64,000 nt of DNA from Brachionus manjavacas (Eukaryota; Rotifera; Eurotatoria; Ploima; Brachionidae). Location: the NCBI GenBank assembly GCA_019054805.1, contig JAHQIY010000004.1:5952001-6016000 (forward strand), read 5' to 3'. The notes under the pieces were generated by a model. The model worked only from the letters and a program-made list of their open reading frames with translations. It did no database searches and had not been told where the DNA came from. The position numbers were made by a program, and so were the translations under genes. The stretch's first letter is position 1. The number at the start of each line of letters is the position of its first letter. Positions 1 to 12,910 of this stretch are shown one piece after another.

Positions 1-1081
1 AAAGCCCAAGAGTTAAATTCGTAAGTTTGATTTTATTATAAATATTTTTTTTTCGGCAAATGCTTAAATCAAATCGTGATATGAAAGTTAACATAGAAAC
101 TTTATTTTAAAGATTTAAAAATTATATTAAAAATTTTAAATTGGCTAAATCTTAATCAGCTTTAAAAATTCTTTAAAAGAAAAAAGTCCTTAAAAAGAGC
201 ATAGACATCAAAAAAAGCAATAATAAATATTTTTTTAATCGAAAAGGTAACATTGTTTTTGAAATTTAAGAAAATTTTATAAACTTAAGTTTAGAAAAAT
301 TTTAAATTTTTCTTCTGTAATTAGTTAATTCATTGTTTTATTTAAATCACGAAAATGTTTTAATTTTCTTTTTTTGTAAATTTGATTTACTTATAATAAG
401 AAATATTTAAATCTTTTCCAAGAGATTATTTTAAACCTTTTACTTTTAAGACTCGAATTAAAATTAGCAGATAAAGTTATCTAAAAGTAAAACAAAAATT
501 CGATTTCTTAAAAATTAAAAAGGAAGTTTAAATAATAATATTCTAATGTTTGATATTTTGCGATTTTTTTTAATTCAGATTTATTAATAAATATTAACAG
601 AAGAAATGATTATTGCTAATTCATAAGATAGAAAAAGGAATTTTTCCTTAATAATAAAAAAATCAAGGGACGAAATTTTTTTACCAAGAGGAATATCGTT
701 CTGGTTTATTTTGTTATGTTGGCTAATTTGCCTTTAATCAATCTTTAATTTTGAATTTCTCAACATGTCTGCTCTTTTAGCTGAAATTTTCAAAAACAAC
801 AAGGCTTCTTTATTTTTTTTCACGTAGAAGGAAGTTTTAAAAAATCTTCCTCTTTAAAGAGTCTTCATTTATTACAAATAAATATATGAACCCAAGTCTT
901 AAATTTACTTAAAAAAAAAAAAGAAAATCGAATAATCATATTTTTTAAAAGCTTAATAATTTTAAAGGGTTATCGAACAAAATATGCGAGAAATAAAAAT
1001 ATTTTTTAAATGGTTGCATGCAAGTAAGGTCATTTCAAATTTGTTTCTGTTATTTCTTATTATATTCTATTTGATTAAAAG

Positions 1082-2916
1082 GCATCATTCATCTAGGAGA
1101 TGATCAGTCGGCAACGGATATGATTCGGGTAATATTCATAACTAAGAGCAAAGCTTTACATTGAGGACTTTTTCACAAAGGCGTAAAGAATTGCTCGAAG
1201 GAAAAAATTAAAAGGAAATACACTTTTTGTCTTAACAGTTCAATGAAGAAATGGAAAATTCAATTTTGGATTTTATTCAGAACACTTTCAAAGATGCTCA
1301 GACTATTAATATGGAAAAGGTTGGACAATATTTGAAGCATGACAATCTCAAAGTGCCCACAAGCGAAGACAACAACTGGCAAACATTTTTGAAGAACAAA
1401 TTAAATCAAAAAGGTTTGAAATTTAGTGCCACAATAATCTTAAATTTCTAATTAAATTTTTTATTAAAGAAAATCAATATCTTTACTTAAACAAAAAAGA
1501 AAAATCTTTAATCGGATGTTTTGAGGAATTTAAACAAACTTTAAATGATTGCTTTAAATCTCAAGCGATTAGTAGTCAACAACCATTTTCTTTTATTAAG
1601 CAATATAACATTCATAAATTTAGCTCGACTCAAGAGTTTGTTTTTTTAAATAAAATTCTACTAAAAATTTTAATTAGATTAATTTTTAAGTGCTGACGAA
1701 ATGATCATGTCATACAAATGTATCCAAAATACCATGATAACCGGCTTATTAATGGCCAAAACAAATAATGAGTGCTACATTTTGAAGCACCCAGTAGGCA
1801 GGTTGGTCTCCTTATCTATACGCTTTCAGTAGAATAAAATTTTCTTAATTAAACAATATCAATCAATATTCTCTTTCTAGAATTTGATCTTTGAAAACAA
1901 TTTATTTAAAATATTCATTAATTATAATCTAAATTTTAGCGATCCCGAAGTTAAAGCATATATTTTGAACTTATCTTCTCATACGATTGATTTATCTCAG
2001 ATGTAATATTTTTCGTTTATTATAAATTAATAAAAATTCACCGAATAATAGATTCTTTTCTAGTTCACTTCAAGACGTTTATATCTATGGCGAGAACAGC
2101 ATTACTTTGTTAGGCACTGATACTAAAACAAGCTCAAACACCTATTTAGTTCAGCTAAACTTACAGCCAACTCCGTCAAGTTCTTCGAGCGACCTGATCG
2201 AAGTAACAAGTTATTCGGAAAATACCAAATCACCACGCGAAACAAACTTGCTCATGATAAAAGCTGAAAAACTGAGCGCCACTTCTATAGTCAAATTCAT
2301 CAAAAAACTCAAGAGTTGTTGCTTGTGTGTGAGTAGCTCGCGTAAGGTGGCCGCGCTGTTGTCATCTCAAAAAAACAGAGTGAAAATTTTCGAGTTGGAA
2401 GTTGAGGATGATGATGACGAAGCAATGGAAGAAAATGACACTGACAGTGCAGATAATGAAGAACAAGTGGCTTCAATAGAAGCTTATCAGCACAAGAGCG
2501 CCAATAATGAGGATGAATTTAATATGCCCACTAGCAAGGCTTCAGATAGCAAAGTCAATCTAGCCTATAGACAATTTGCCAAGCACCAATCGGCCGGATC
2601 AACTTCTTCAATAGCGAATAGCATATGTTCTAGTACTGCTGCAACAATTGGCAGCTCTTCAACAGCTGTAAATTATGACGCTGGCTCTAGCGTCTCATCA
2701 AATATTTTTAGGGGAAAACGGAAGAAAAACTTTGACTACGATGAAGACGACGAAGATGATTTGGAATCTGAAGACAACTTTATTAGCGATATGAGTGAGA
2801 TTTCCAATTTTCTTAATGGAAAACAAACAAATGGATCAGCATTGGTAATCAGTGCTAATCAGAATGGGAATCAAAGTATGAATTTACAAAAAGATAATCA
2901 ACCTGACACAGTTTAA
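1082..2916 (+). CDS. ANAPC4: Anaphase-promoting complex subunit 4, 3' half
   Basis: Scaffold subunit of the APC/C ubiquitin ligase, which drives exit from mitosis; acts in nucleus and cytoplasm. Exons that join in frame are 1082-1128, 1239-1413, 1470-1635, 1691-1801, 1940-2002 and 2064-2916. Recognisable points against the human protein are the INMEKVGQYL segment (human TMEKVGEYL) followed by an NNWQTFL stretch (human NQWYDFL), and near the C terminus SSSRKVAALLSSQKNRVKIF followed by an acidic run, as in human GFRKVSCVLSSN...VRVFEMDIDDEWE. The tail after the acidic run is about 150 residues of low-complexity Ser/Asn/Asp sequence, longer than in vertebrates. The N-terminal WD40 half lies outside the window. 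Bases 1-20 followed by GTAAGT may be the end of an upstream exon, but its phase does not fit the exon at 1082, so at least one exon between them is probably unseen. Identity is strong; the first and third joins are the least certain. Confidence 0.85.
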
Positions 2917-5143
2917 ATCGAATTTATGTAAAAAATGTTTTTTGATTATTCAAAAAATTGTAATTAATTTAACTGAATGAGTATAATTAAATCTAATTTT
3001 TTATCAAAATTTTTCAAGTCGATAAATCAATAAAATTGATTATTTAATTTTTTATTTACATTATTCAAAAAGGTGTAGAAGCCTTTTTTTTAAATTTAAT
3101 TTTGATAAAAATTCACTTTATTTTAAATTGAATATTTTGTTGTTTTTTTTGGAAAGAGAAAATTAAATCTGAGATTTGAGAGTAGAATTACTTAGATAAA
3201 CGTGTCAAAGAAACTAAGGCGTATATTTCTTTTTCTTTATAGAATATTCAAGGTTTATTAAAATTAATAATTTTTGAAATTAACCTTGTAAAAATTTTTT
3301 TTTATAATATTTCTTTTTGGAATCAGTCGAGTTAAATGATAAAATTCATTTTCTACAGAACAATCAGAAAATTATAATTCTATTTTTCGTTTGTTTAACA
3401 AAATTTAATGTGATTTGACAAAAAATTCTAGTTGATTATTCATTAGACAAAATTCGTACTTAATCACCTAGATTAAAAAGTATAAATTTGATAGATATCT
3501 TCGACTTTGATACTTGTTAATTTTTTAATTTTGAATGTATGTTAATTTATTTTTCAATATTTTTTAGAGGCATAAAATTAATTAAAAGACACTCAAGTGA
3601 GGAGAAAGAACACAAGAGCAATATAGCGGGAAAATATTGCAGAACGACTATAAAATTAGTTATCAAGGTGTTTTGAATTAATTTAAAGTATATACACGAA
3701 ATAAACACGCCATAATAAAAGGCTAAAATTTTTCACATTTTTTTACAGTACCTTCATTCAAAAATTTTTTTAATTTGGATGACGAATTATTTTGATTTCT
3801 GCTTCGCTTATCAAAGATATTTCCTTATATTTAGATACATGCTATCGATAGTTTTCATGTAATGATTAACTTTTTAACTTTGATTTTTTCTGACAGTTTA
3901 AGTGGTATCTTGATAAATTTTCAGCCGCTCAGAATAATGAAGGATTTTATACAAGGTGAATTGATTAATGGATAACTAAGCATCTTTTTTGTCATATGTA
4001 GGATCAAGATTTGCTTTAATAAATTCCAAAACTAGCCAGATGTCTGCTTTGGTGTATGTGGTAATTGGTTGCCATTAGCCTGGGCGATCTTGAAATTGTT
4101 CTCTGCCTCTGTTGAAAAAGCTTTTAAATTTTAATTTTATATCTTTCATTAAAAATATATTATTTTAATAAATTAACGGCTGTTCAAAAAAAGTTGGCAC
4201 ATTTATGTTCTTAAAAAAAATAGGAATGCAATATGCAAAAAAAATTAGCCTACATATCAATTTTTCTATATTTTGGTGCTTGGCTACCATGGACTAATGG
4301 TTGTTTTATTCATGTTCTTTAGTTGTTGGTATTTAAGCAAAGAACGAGTATTAATATATTATAAGATTTTTTCATTTTCAAGTATTTTATTAAAATTACT
4401 TTGACTAAAATTTCATTCACTTTATCAAACAAGTCTATCGTTTGGCTGCCATTTTACTTAAATGTCCTGAATTAAATCATTTTTAAGGTGGTATATATTG
4501 ATGAATTTAAAAAACGTATTAGGTTTGTTTTGGAATAATTTAACACTGAATTCTTAATTTTTTTTATTTAATCTAATTATTTTAAATTTCGTTCGAGATT
4601 ATAAAATTTTGAATTCAGCATTAAAATCTGAAATATTGTCCTTCAGTGCGGTATGAAAAATTTTAATTTTACATCTTCCATTGAAAAAATATATGGTGCC
4701 CATTTCATCTTTTAATTATTTTAAAATAGTATCTTTTAATGCCGCTTTTTTGACCAATGTATTACAATACCTCTAGAATTTATTTTTATATTAAGATTTT
4801 TAGTGATTAAAATGTTTTTTAGTATAGAATATTTTAATATCAAATATCATATTAATAATATTATAATATTGAAATTCTGATCATTAAAATTAGCAATTAA
4901 TTTTTATTTTAAATAGTAAAAAAAAACAAATATCTTTTGCTTCTTTACTAATTGCTTTTTTAATTTTTAACTAAGAATTTGAATTGAAAAAAATTCAAAA
5001 TCAAAATAAAAGTAAGAAAATAAAAAAAAATTCCTTTAACTTCATTCGTTCTTTTTATCAAAATTTTAACTTTATTAAAATATGATCAGCAAATAATTAA
5101 ATTTTTCCAATATTTTAAATTTTAAGATTTTATTTTTATTTAA
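2917..5143. other. Intergenic, AT-rich
   Basis: No convincing gene. A GC-richer patch at about 3930-4110 encodes on the minus strand a DRPG...QPITTYTKADIWL-like stretch that could be a transposase remnant, but it is too short to assign. The patch at 4180-4330 (CTGTTCAAAAAAAGTTGGCA) looks like the end of a Tc1/mariner-type element without a partner end. The rest is A/T homopolymer-rich sequence. Confidence 0.5.
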
Positions 5144-8100
5144 ATGCCTCAGTTTAATAATATTTCCTATGATGCTTTACAATTACAGTCTAACAATTTA
5201 TCAAATGGATTTAATGAACCTAATCGAACTTTGAGTAATAACCATGCGAATGGATTCTTTTCATTCGCAAGTACAAATGCTTATAACAATCGAACTGTTT
5301 ATAATTCCACTTGTTCACCATCTGCTGTAAACACTCCTGGCAGAAAATCAGCAAGTCCGACTTTTTTTCATTCGAATGATTCCTTGTACAGTCGTCATTT
5401 AAACAACGGTTTGGGAAATTTTTTAAATTCTGCTCAACACATCAAGCATCTAAATTTTGATTATTTCCAAAATCAACTTCCATTTACAAATTTCAACGGG
5501 CCTCAACTGGCCCTATCAAGCCAGCCTGACCCAGCGCTTAAAATTCCCACAACACCCACTCGATCAAAAAGCCTAAGTCCGTCCCATCGTTGTGTAAATC
5601 AGCCTGCGCGTTTAAGACATAAACAACAAAATAAAAACTCAAAAAACCACGAGCAAGATCAAATGCCGAGGATCAACAATGATAAAAGTAAGCTAGATGA
5701 TAATGCTTCAAATAACGAAAATTTTTGTTTCAAACCAATTGAGTCTAAAAACGAAAAATCAAAAAATTCTAATCCTTCAGGTGGTAAGCTTGCATCAAAT
5801 GTAACAGAAACCAGACGTCCAAAATTGAATGAAAAAATACAAATTAAAAAACCGATACCTGTTTTGCCTACTAGTCAGAATGCTCCCGTTAATGCTTTAT
5901 CATTACAGAGTGAAGAACAAAATAAATTTGAAAACCATTCGAGTAATAGCAAAATAATTGTTTCAGATCAAATATCAATTGAAAAAGATCATTTAATAAA
6001 ACAAAGTGACAATCATCAGACAAATGATTTTTGTGAAAAAACAATCCAAAAATTTGTAAGTTTATTTATTGTAAATTTTTTAATTTATTTTAAGAAATTT
6101 TTAATTTGGGTTGTTACTAAAAACTTAAATTATAGGTTTCAGTCTTAAGTTTTTTTTGAAGCATTTTTAAAACGAAATTATTCTCAAAAAAAAAATTTCT
6201 TGAAAATTAAATCAAGAAATTTTAATCTAAGTACTTAAATCGCAAGTGATTTAAGAACGTAGATTACATACTTATGGATATTACATTCCAACTTTTTTTA
6301 ATGAAATAAATTTCTAAATAAACCATAATCTTTAAATTAAATTGCTCAGAGTTATCTGCATTTATCCATAAGTTTCAGCCTTCAGACAAAAAATATATTT
6401 CGTTGAATAACGCACATTTATAAATAGGTGATGCATTTCTTAAAGAAATAGAATTTAATTTTTTAACTATAAATTTTTATTTATTAATTATTAAAAAAAA
6501 TTATTTCAAGTCATTACTTTGGCTTATAAACAAGCCTGAACAATACCAAGACTTAAAAAAATGTTTTAATGCTAGATTGTTAATTTGATTGAAATTGTCT
6601 TGCAAAAGATTTATCATAAAATTTAAAAAAATTATATATACCTATTTGTCTTCAAAGAATTTATGAGCCATAAAATTTTTTTTCTAGCATAAGCAAGATT
6701 GAAACGCTTTTTGGTTGTTTTTTTTTTATAAAGTCATAACAATTTACAAAGTATTCTATAACCAATAAATTGATTGTTACTTGACAATTTTTCTAAAAAA
6801 AAGTATTACTCGGATTTTTTTTATTAGTTCCTTATATCAGGATTTCGTTAAATGGAGGATCGACCATAAATGATCAAATTTAAAAAATTTTTAAATTGTT
6901 TTAATAGTTTTATTAATTTATCAGAAGGAGCCTAGACTCGAACAGAAACACAAATAAATAATAAAAGAGTATTTAGGATTAAAAACTTTCCTTGGATTCT
7001 TTTTTTGGACACAGTCAACCGTGAATTCTTTTATTTGATCGCTAATTAGTTGTGAGATTTTTTTTTTTGAAAAAATATAAAATAAGAAAAGAGAATATTG
7101 TCTTTAATTTAAAAAAAATTTTTTAAAATAAAAGAACGGTTCAAAAGTTATTGTTAAAATAAAAAAAGATATTTTATTAACGCTTCAACCTTTACATTGG
7201 GGAAAATCCGTGAATAACATAAATTCAAAGAATTAAAATAAAAAAAAAAGATAAGAAAACATATGTATCCTATTTTAAAACAAAATTAATTAATTTAGAA
7301 CACTTGTTTGAACAAAAAATTCCATATTTAAATCAAAGCCTCTTGGAAGGCATTTCGTTAGTCGTTTAAATGAAATGAAAAAAATTTTTTTTTTTTTTTT
7401 TATTAAATAGAAATTTTTTTTCAAAGAATATTTATAGTCATTCAAAGAAGAATTCAGGGTTTTACCCCATTTATGGTTCAACCCAGAATTACTATATTCT
7501 AGTTTTTCGGTTTTCAAAAAATGAAAAAGACATCAAGCCTTTGAGGTTAATTTTTTTATTTTACTAGATAAAATTAAATTAAAAATCTCGAAAAATAATC
7601 GTTTTTTGAATACAATAATTAATAATTTGTTTAATTTTTTATTTAAATTTAAACAAAAATTTTCCATTAAAATTTATGCTTTTTTGACAATTTTATTGAT
7701 GTTATAAATTTACCAAGAAATTTTATCGTTGAATAATTGCTTAATAGTAAAAAAAACCTTTTAAAACACTTTAACATTCTTGATTCTAAATTTTATTTTA
7801 ATGCAAATTTAAATAACGAATAATCAAATTTAAAATAATGATAAAATATCTTTTTATTTTATCAGTTATCTTAATTCAGGAGTATTATTTAACCTAATCT
7901 TAATTGATATTGAGCAACGATATTGATTTAAATATAATTTTAATTAATAACTAGAAAACAAATAAAATCATAAATTGACCTCTTTTAAATCCTAGATATT
8001 TACTTAATTAAAACTAGAACCTAGATATATTTTAAAAAGCCAGATTTCCTCTTTGGATCAATTTGAAAAAAATTTCAGAAAATTTTAGCAAAAAAATATA

Positions 8101-9200
8101 ATTTTCATTTAAATAGAAACTTCCGTTGAATGTAAGAACGATCAATTTGAACAACTACCCACCAAATATATCGCCAATAGCCAAACGCCAATTTTCAGTA
8201 ATTATGCAACGACTAAAGTAAAATTTGAAGCAAATATTTTGTTCAATTTTTCTTAAATACATTCTAGGTCTGAGAATGTAAATAATCCTGATAAATGCAT
8301 TCATATTCTAAAACAAAATATTCAATTTATATTTAATAAAGAGATAAAGCAACTTGTTGACCAATTTAAGATGGTATTTTTCTCAATTAAATTCTATTAA
8401 ATTATTTTTCAACTTATTTTTAAAAGAGCTTTATTGATCCGGCAGTCAACAACTTTAACAAAAACAAAACCAGCTCACAAATATCAGACAATGACATGCT
8501 TGTTTTTTTACTAAGTCTTATTGAGGACGCCAAGAACCAATTCGAATTTGATAGTGAAAATTTTGAGTCAAAATACGCTTCTAATGATCCGGTTAAACGC
8601 AAATTGGGCAGTGAATCAAGCGAAGATGTGGCTGGTTCAGAGATATCTGATGAATCATTACAGAAGAAATCCAAGTGTTTGGCAAATGAGATCTGTTTGA
8701 ATGGTGACCAAAAAAATGATAAAAAAGAAGTGACGTTCGATGTAAAAACCAAATTTGTGCTTGGTAAAAATGTGAACGATGTGTTCTTGCAAATTCAGCA
8801 GCAATTTTATGAGGTAAACTCAGAGGATTCGACCAGCTCGGCAACCCAAAACGATTCGATAAATCCCAAAAGTATTTATTCCAGATTTCCGAATTTGTTC
8901 CGCTATGAAGCCGATCAGCAAGATCGTCAATGGTTGAATGAAAACCAAATTATAAAAAGAAGAAATATCAAGTGTAATATTTTGTTGCTTGACGATATTT
9001 ATGAATTGTTTAAAAATAACTTTAAATTAACTTCAAATGTTGTATTGAATGAAACAAATGATGATAATGGACAAGAATCAAACGATACTCAAGATGAAAA
9101 AGATTTGATACTAAAAAAATTGAAGACGTTTTGTCTACCCGAGTTTATTTTAAATAAATTTAAAAAAAAATACGACATTACAACATCGAAATTTATTTGA
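5144..9200 (+). CDS. DNTTIP1: DNTTIP1 (TdIF1)-like MiDAC subunit with long N-terminal extension
   Basis: DNTTIP1 is the dimeric DNA-binding scaffold of the mitotic deacetylase complex (HDAC1/2 with MIDEAS). Exons 5144-6055, 8117-8217, 8268-8373 and 8427-9200 sum to 1893 bases (630 aa plus stop) and every join keeps frame. Around residues 345-410 the helical dimerisation region is visible (QNIQFIFNKEIKQLVDQF, compare human INEEIQTVFNKYMKFF). TKFVLGKN lies at about 481 (human TTFVLGS) and FPNLFRYEADQQDRQWL at about 526-542 (human HPHLFKYAADPQDKHWL). It ends with LKKLKTFCLPEFILNKFKK (human LEELKSFVLPSWMVEKMRK). Exon 1 adds about 300 disordered Asn/Ser-rich residues with TRSKSLSPS phosphosite-like motifs, absent from the 329-aa human protein. 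The 2-kb intron 6056-8116 holds a LINE tail. Exon 1 could instead be a separate gene, but its GTAAGT donor at 6056 and phase fit exon 2. Confidence 0.82.
6921..6968 (+). repeat. LINE 3' tail cassette, copy 1
   Basis: CAGAAGGAGCCTAGACTCG followed by AACAGAAACACAAATAAATAATAAAA. It is a degraded copy of the motif found at 32401, 55141 (reversed) and 59641 (reversed). In the last of these it directly follows a LINE reverse transcriptase C terminus, so this is the 3' end of that LINE family. Bases just upstream (AATTTATC) resemble the 3' UTR of the other copies. It sits in the large first intron of the DNTTIP1-like gene. Confidence 0.6.
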
Positions 9201-9943
9201 AAATAAAATTAATAATTAGAGAAAATCAAGAGAATTTCGAACTGATTTTAAAAAAATTTAACAAGCTTGATTCCAAAACTAAATACCATCGAGTTTTTCA
9301 GCAATTATTTAAAAGCTACTCATCGAAATCGAATTTTTTTTTAAATGATTTATTTGTTTTGAAAATTCTTCATCGATTTTTTGTAAAATTCAACCGTTTT
9401 TGTACCTTTTTTTCTTTTTTTACCCGCTTACATGATCGTTATTTTAATTTTTCAATTTAATTTAAATTAAAATAATTTAAATTATTTTGATGTTGTTTTT
9501 TTTTTTTGATTTAATAAATTCAAAAAATTAACTAATTGATTTAAAATTATTCTAAAAATTATACAATAAATAATTTTTAAATCGAAAAGCGAAATTGATT
9601 TTTAAACTAATTAAATGCTCTCAAATGGGGCTTATCTAAATAATCTTATCTTATCGAATTACACCCAAAATTTGATAAAATATCAGAAATTACTTTTTCT
9701 CTAAATTGAAAAGACGAAAAAGCACATAGTTGAGGATTCAATTTTTCAACTGATGTCAAGTACATAACAATTTTTTTCAACATCTAAACATAAACCAAAC
9801 GAAAGATTTAAAATTAGATTTATCTTTGTATTGATGCATCAGAGAATTTTAATTAAAAATCTGTGGCTATAATATAGAGCGAAACTTGAAATTGCCAAAA
9901 AAGTTAGAAAATATAAAATTTCAATTTTTTAAAATTAACAAAA
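9201..9943. other. Intergenic: DNTTIP1-like 3' UTR and spacer
   Basis: An open frame at 9197-9460 overlaps the DNTTIP1-like stop. It is rich in Lys/Phe/Asn codons expected from AT-rich DNA and matches no family, so I treat it as 3' UTR. AATAAA-like signals follow near 9510. Nothing else is evident. Confidence 0.5.
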
Positions 9944-10262
9944 ATGATAAAGTGTTCAAAAATTTTGATAATTTTGATCTTGACTATGACATATAAGAAT
10001 GGTATTTTTTAAATTAATATCAATAAATATTTATATTAATTTGACTCAAGTGCATAGTTTTACATGGATAAGGGAAAATGATGACTTCAAGAATTTTGCC
10101 ATATGTTTAACACAGGGCTACTCCTATAATTATTGTTTGAGAGTGGTGTATGAAAACAGTCGAATATTGAAAAAAACCCGTTTTAAACCAAAAAACAAAG
10201 TGATACTGAAGCCTGACGATGCCATTGAAAAATATGGTATTTTAGATAAAATAACTAGTTAA
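9944..10262 (+). CDS. Small secreted protein, two exons, unrecognised
   Basis: An 89-aa product from exons 9944-10001 and 10051-10262, joined in phase 1 across a 49-base GT..AG intron (270 bases in total). The first about 17 residues, MIKCSKILIILILTMTYKN, form a typical signal peptide, encoded almost exactly by exon 1. The mature part begins with VHSFTWIREND, contains two cysteines 12 residues apart (FAIC...YNYC) that could form a loop, and is basic in its second half. I recognise no family. Support comes from the signal peptide, clean splice sites and unusually low A/T-run content in exon 2; without the intron the frame at 9999 would start inside a hydrophobic string. It could be a toxin-like or peptide-precursor protein, but nothing seen proves a function. 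Confidence 0.6.
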
Positions 10263-11455
10263 GTTAACCACAAATTAACTCCACAAATGCTTATGGATTT
10301 GTTAAAAACCTAAAGTTCAATTCCGAATCATTTGCGGTTTATTTTTATATTCTAACAAATAGATTTTCAAAATTTTATAGTGATCAAATAAAGATCTAAA
10401 AACAATTTATTGTACTAAGTTTCTATTTTTCGGTTGGTCTTGGTATGATAACAGCCTACCGGTTTAGGTAAAAAATGTGAAAAACAAATGAAACTTTTTT
10501 TATTTTTTTTTAGTTTTAATTAAATTTTACTTTAACCATTTGAAGAGGCATTTTTGAAAAATTTAATGTATATTATGATAGTGATTATTTAAATAAATTT
10601 TTTGGCAACTTTTTTGTTTTTCTTTAATTCAATTTGAGAGAAACATAATGACTTTTTATCTTGAAAAATTTACTGTCAAATTTATTTTTTAATCTTTTAC
10701 TCATAAGCAAATTATTTATTTTTAAAATAAAATAAGCTGTATTTAGCTTACAAATCCTTTAAACAGAGTCTTAATTGTAATTATCAATCATAATAGCAAA
10801 ATCACCATATTATTAAATAAAATTTACATTTGATAAATTTAAAAACATGATTTTATTCATCTGAGCTATGAAATATCAAGATGCATTAGTTGAAAAGGAA
10901 ATCCAAGAACATTCTAAGTTAAAGGTTCAGCAATTTTTAATATTTAAATCTCTAGTTTTTTGGTTAATTATTCATTCAAATATAAAATTGTACATTGTCA
11001 TTTTTTGACCGCTTCGAATGTACAACTCATTCTAATCTTGTATAATGCTATGATTAAATCTAAATCGTTTTTATTTTACCGTTTCTGAGGTTTACTTTAC
11101 GGTTTTTATTTTAGACCAAAGAATGTAAATTAACCTGATTTTACGAAATTCACTAGAATTCACAGAATTTTTCATTAAATTTGGTAGGCATAAACAGGGC
11201 CAAATAATCTTGAATTTTTTACAGTTACTTGAATCTCAGATTTAAAAATTAGCTGGAAAAAAATGAATATTTCGGGACATAATCTCGAAAGGTAAAAATC
11301 TCGTTAAATAAAAAAAGTTAATTTTTTAAATTTTTTTACTAAAATGGCTTTTGAAATATTAAATTTTAAATAAAATTAAAAATGTAGAAAAAAGCGGAAT
11401 ATTGGATATTTTTTGTGTTTGCCAGATTTTTCCGAATTTACCAAATCATTTATAC
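10263..11455. other. Intergenic, AT-rich
   Basis: No supported gene. A 46-codon frame from 10868 begins MKYQDALVEKEIQEHSKL and looks briefly protein-like, but it then turns into hydrophobic AT-coded residues and has no clear partner exon. Confidence 0.4.
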
Positions 11456-11456
11456 T

Positions 11457-12161
11457 AGTGTTGGATAACGGATGAGGGTTCACCGGAAGGCTCCGGAAAA
11501 AAATCAACGGAAGGTTAAACGGAGGAACAGAAACAGAGCGGTTGAACTTCCGGATTGACACCGAACGGAACGGAGATAAAAACGGTCACAATAATCGGAG
11601 ACGAAAGTTGGAACGGAGAAAAATTCCGGAGACGACAACGGAAACGGGTAAATGAACGTAGCCTCCGGATTTAACGGAGTTTTAACGGAGAATCCGAACG
11701 GAGCGGAGACTGAAACCGAAGAGATTCTTTAGACTTTTAGAATTTTGCCATCGCTACTTTGTTTTAAAAAGTTTGGTCAAAAAAGAATTGATAATCTAAA
11801 TATTTTTTTTAACACCTAATGTTTTAGTTAATTTTAATTTAACTTAATTTTAAAAGATTGAAACTTAAAAAAAAATTTAATTTTTAAAATTCTGATTTAA
11901 AATTATTAATTTTAAAAAGAAAATTTAAGAGTTGTTTTAGCCATGTGCTTATGTTTGTCAATTTTTTTAATGAAGTAATCAGTTCGATTCCTAATGTCTT
12001 TAAAAATTTCATCATCTTTATTTTGCAAGCTTTCGTCAAGTGCTCAATTTCCGTTGTTCTCTTCGGTTTATTTCTCCTCTCTGTTTTGGTCCTCCGTTTC
12101 AGTCTCCGCTCCGTTCGGATTCTCCGTTTACGTCTAACTTTTTCAATATTAGTTCAACATT
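11457..12161. mobile_element. CGGA-rich non-autonomous element with inverted repeats
   Basis: About 705 bases. The left part (11465-11725) is crowded with CGGA/ACGGAG words and the right part (12050-12130) with the complementary TCCG/CTCCGT. A perfect 33-base inverted repeat links 11684-11716 and 12096-12128 (key string GAGCGGAGACTGAAAC). The outer ends AGTGTTGGATAA (11457-11468) and the complement of 12149-12161 (AATGTTGAACTAA) agree at about 10 of 12 positions, which would make them short terminal inverted repeats of a hAT-like kind. No exact target duplication is visible. The centre is plain AT-rich DNA without an ORF. Superfamily is uncertain. Confidence 0.55.
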
Positions 12162-12279
12162 GGATACATTTTCTAATTCAAACACAAAAAATTTAACCAA
12201 TTTTATTTTAATTTAAAGTATTTTTGTGTAAAATTTTACATTAAATAAAACAAAATTGTTTTTGAATTTTAGTCTAGTT

Positions 12280-12910
12280 GTAAAAGAAGTATCAGTTAAG
12301 CTGAAGCTTTCAAGTTATCTAACCATAATTTTAAAAAGCTGTAGTACTGTTTATCGAAAGCCTTTGCGAAATCTTGGTAAACGATATCTACCATTTAACC
12401 TTTAGCTGATACTTCAGAAATGAAATTCAAAATTTCTAAAAGATTGGTCAGACATGACTTTTTAGTTAGGAAATCATGCTGTGATGTGGATAAAAAATGT
12501 ATTCCATTTATATTTTTTTTTGTATAAATGAAGTGCTAATCGGTCTTTAAAGGACAAAGTCACTAGCCTTGATCTGAGATTTAATTTTCTCTCTCAACAA
12601 TTAAAAGCTTTTACCAGAGGCTGAATATCAGTATTACGAAACGTACTTGTAAACTGACTTCGAGTTCGATTTTGATAACTTGACTTACTTCTTTTCGTAA
12701 TTTTTAATAGCATTTTTAGTTTGTTACACTTGTTTATTTTTTCAATATACTTTATCTTTTTTGGCTCGCACCAACCACTGTTTTCGAAAGACTTCCAAGC
12801 AGAGTATTTTTTTTATAAAAGACTTCGTTTCTTGAGACATCGGTGGCTTTTTATTACACTTTACACTCTTTGGAATAAAACGCTCACAAGAAATTTCAAT
12901 TAATGTAAAT
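12280..12910 (-). mobile_element. Decayed CR1-like LINE fragment (RT region)
   Basis: On the minus strand, translated pieces read QHDFLTKKSCLTN at about 12440-12490 and DFAKAFDK at about 12340-12390. These are the conserved reverse transcriptase strings QHGF...CLTN and DFAKAFDKV of CR1/Jockey-type LINEs. Farther 5' (12700-12900) KKPPMSQETKSFIKK resembles the linker between endonuclease and RT. Several stops and shifts interrupt it, so it is an old, dead copy truncated at both ends. Confidence 0.7.

Noticed and set aside
1-20. End of an upstream ANAPC4 exon before GTAAGT
   Set aside because: Its phase does not fit the exon at 1082; a missing exon is likely, so it was not joined.
8420-8844. 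Minus-strand open frames opposite the DNTTIP1-like exon
   Set aside because: Shadow frames of a conserved coding exon.
9197-9460. 87-codon frame overlapping the end of the DNTTIP1-like gene
   Set aside because: Composition-driven Lys/Phe/Asn sequence in the 3' UTR; the upstream protein already ends where its human orthologue ends.
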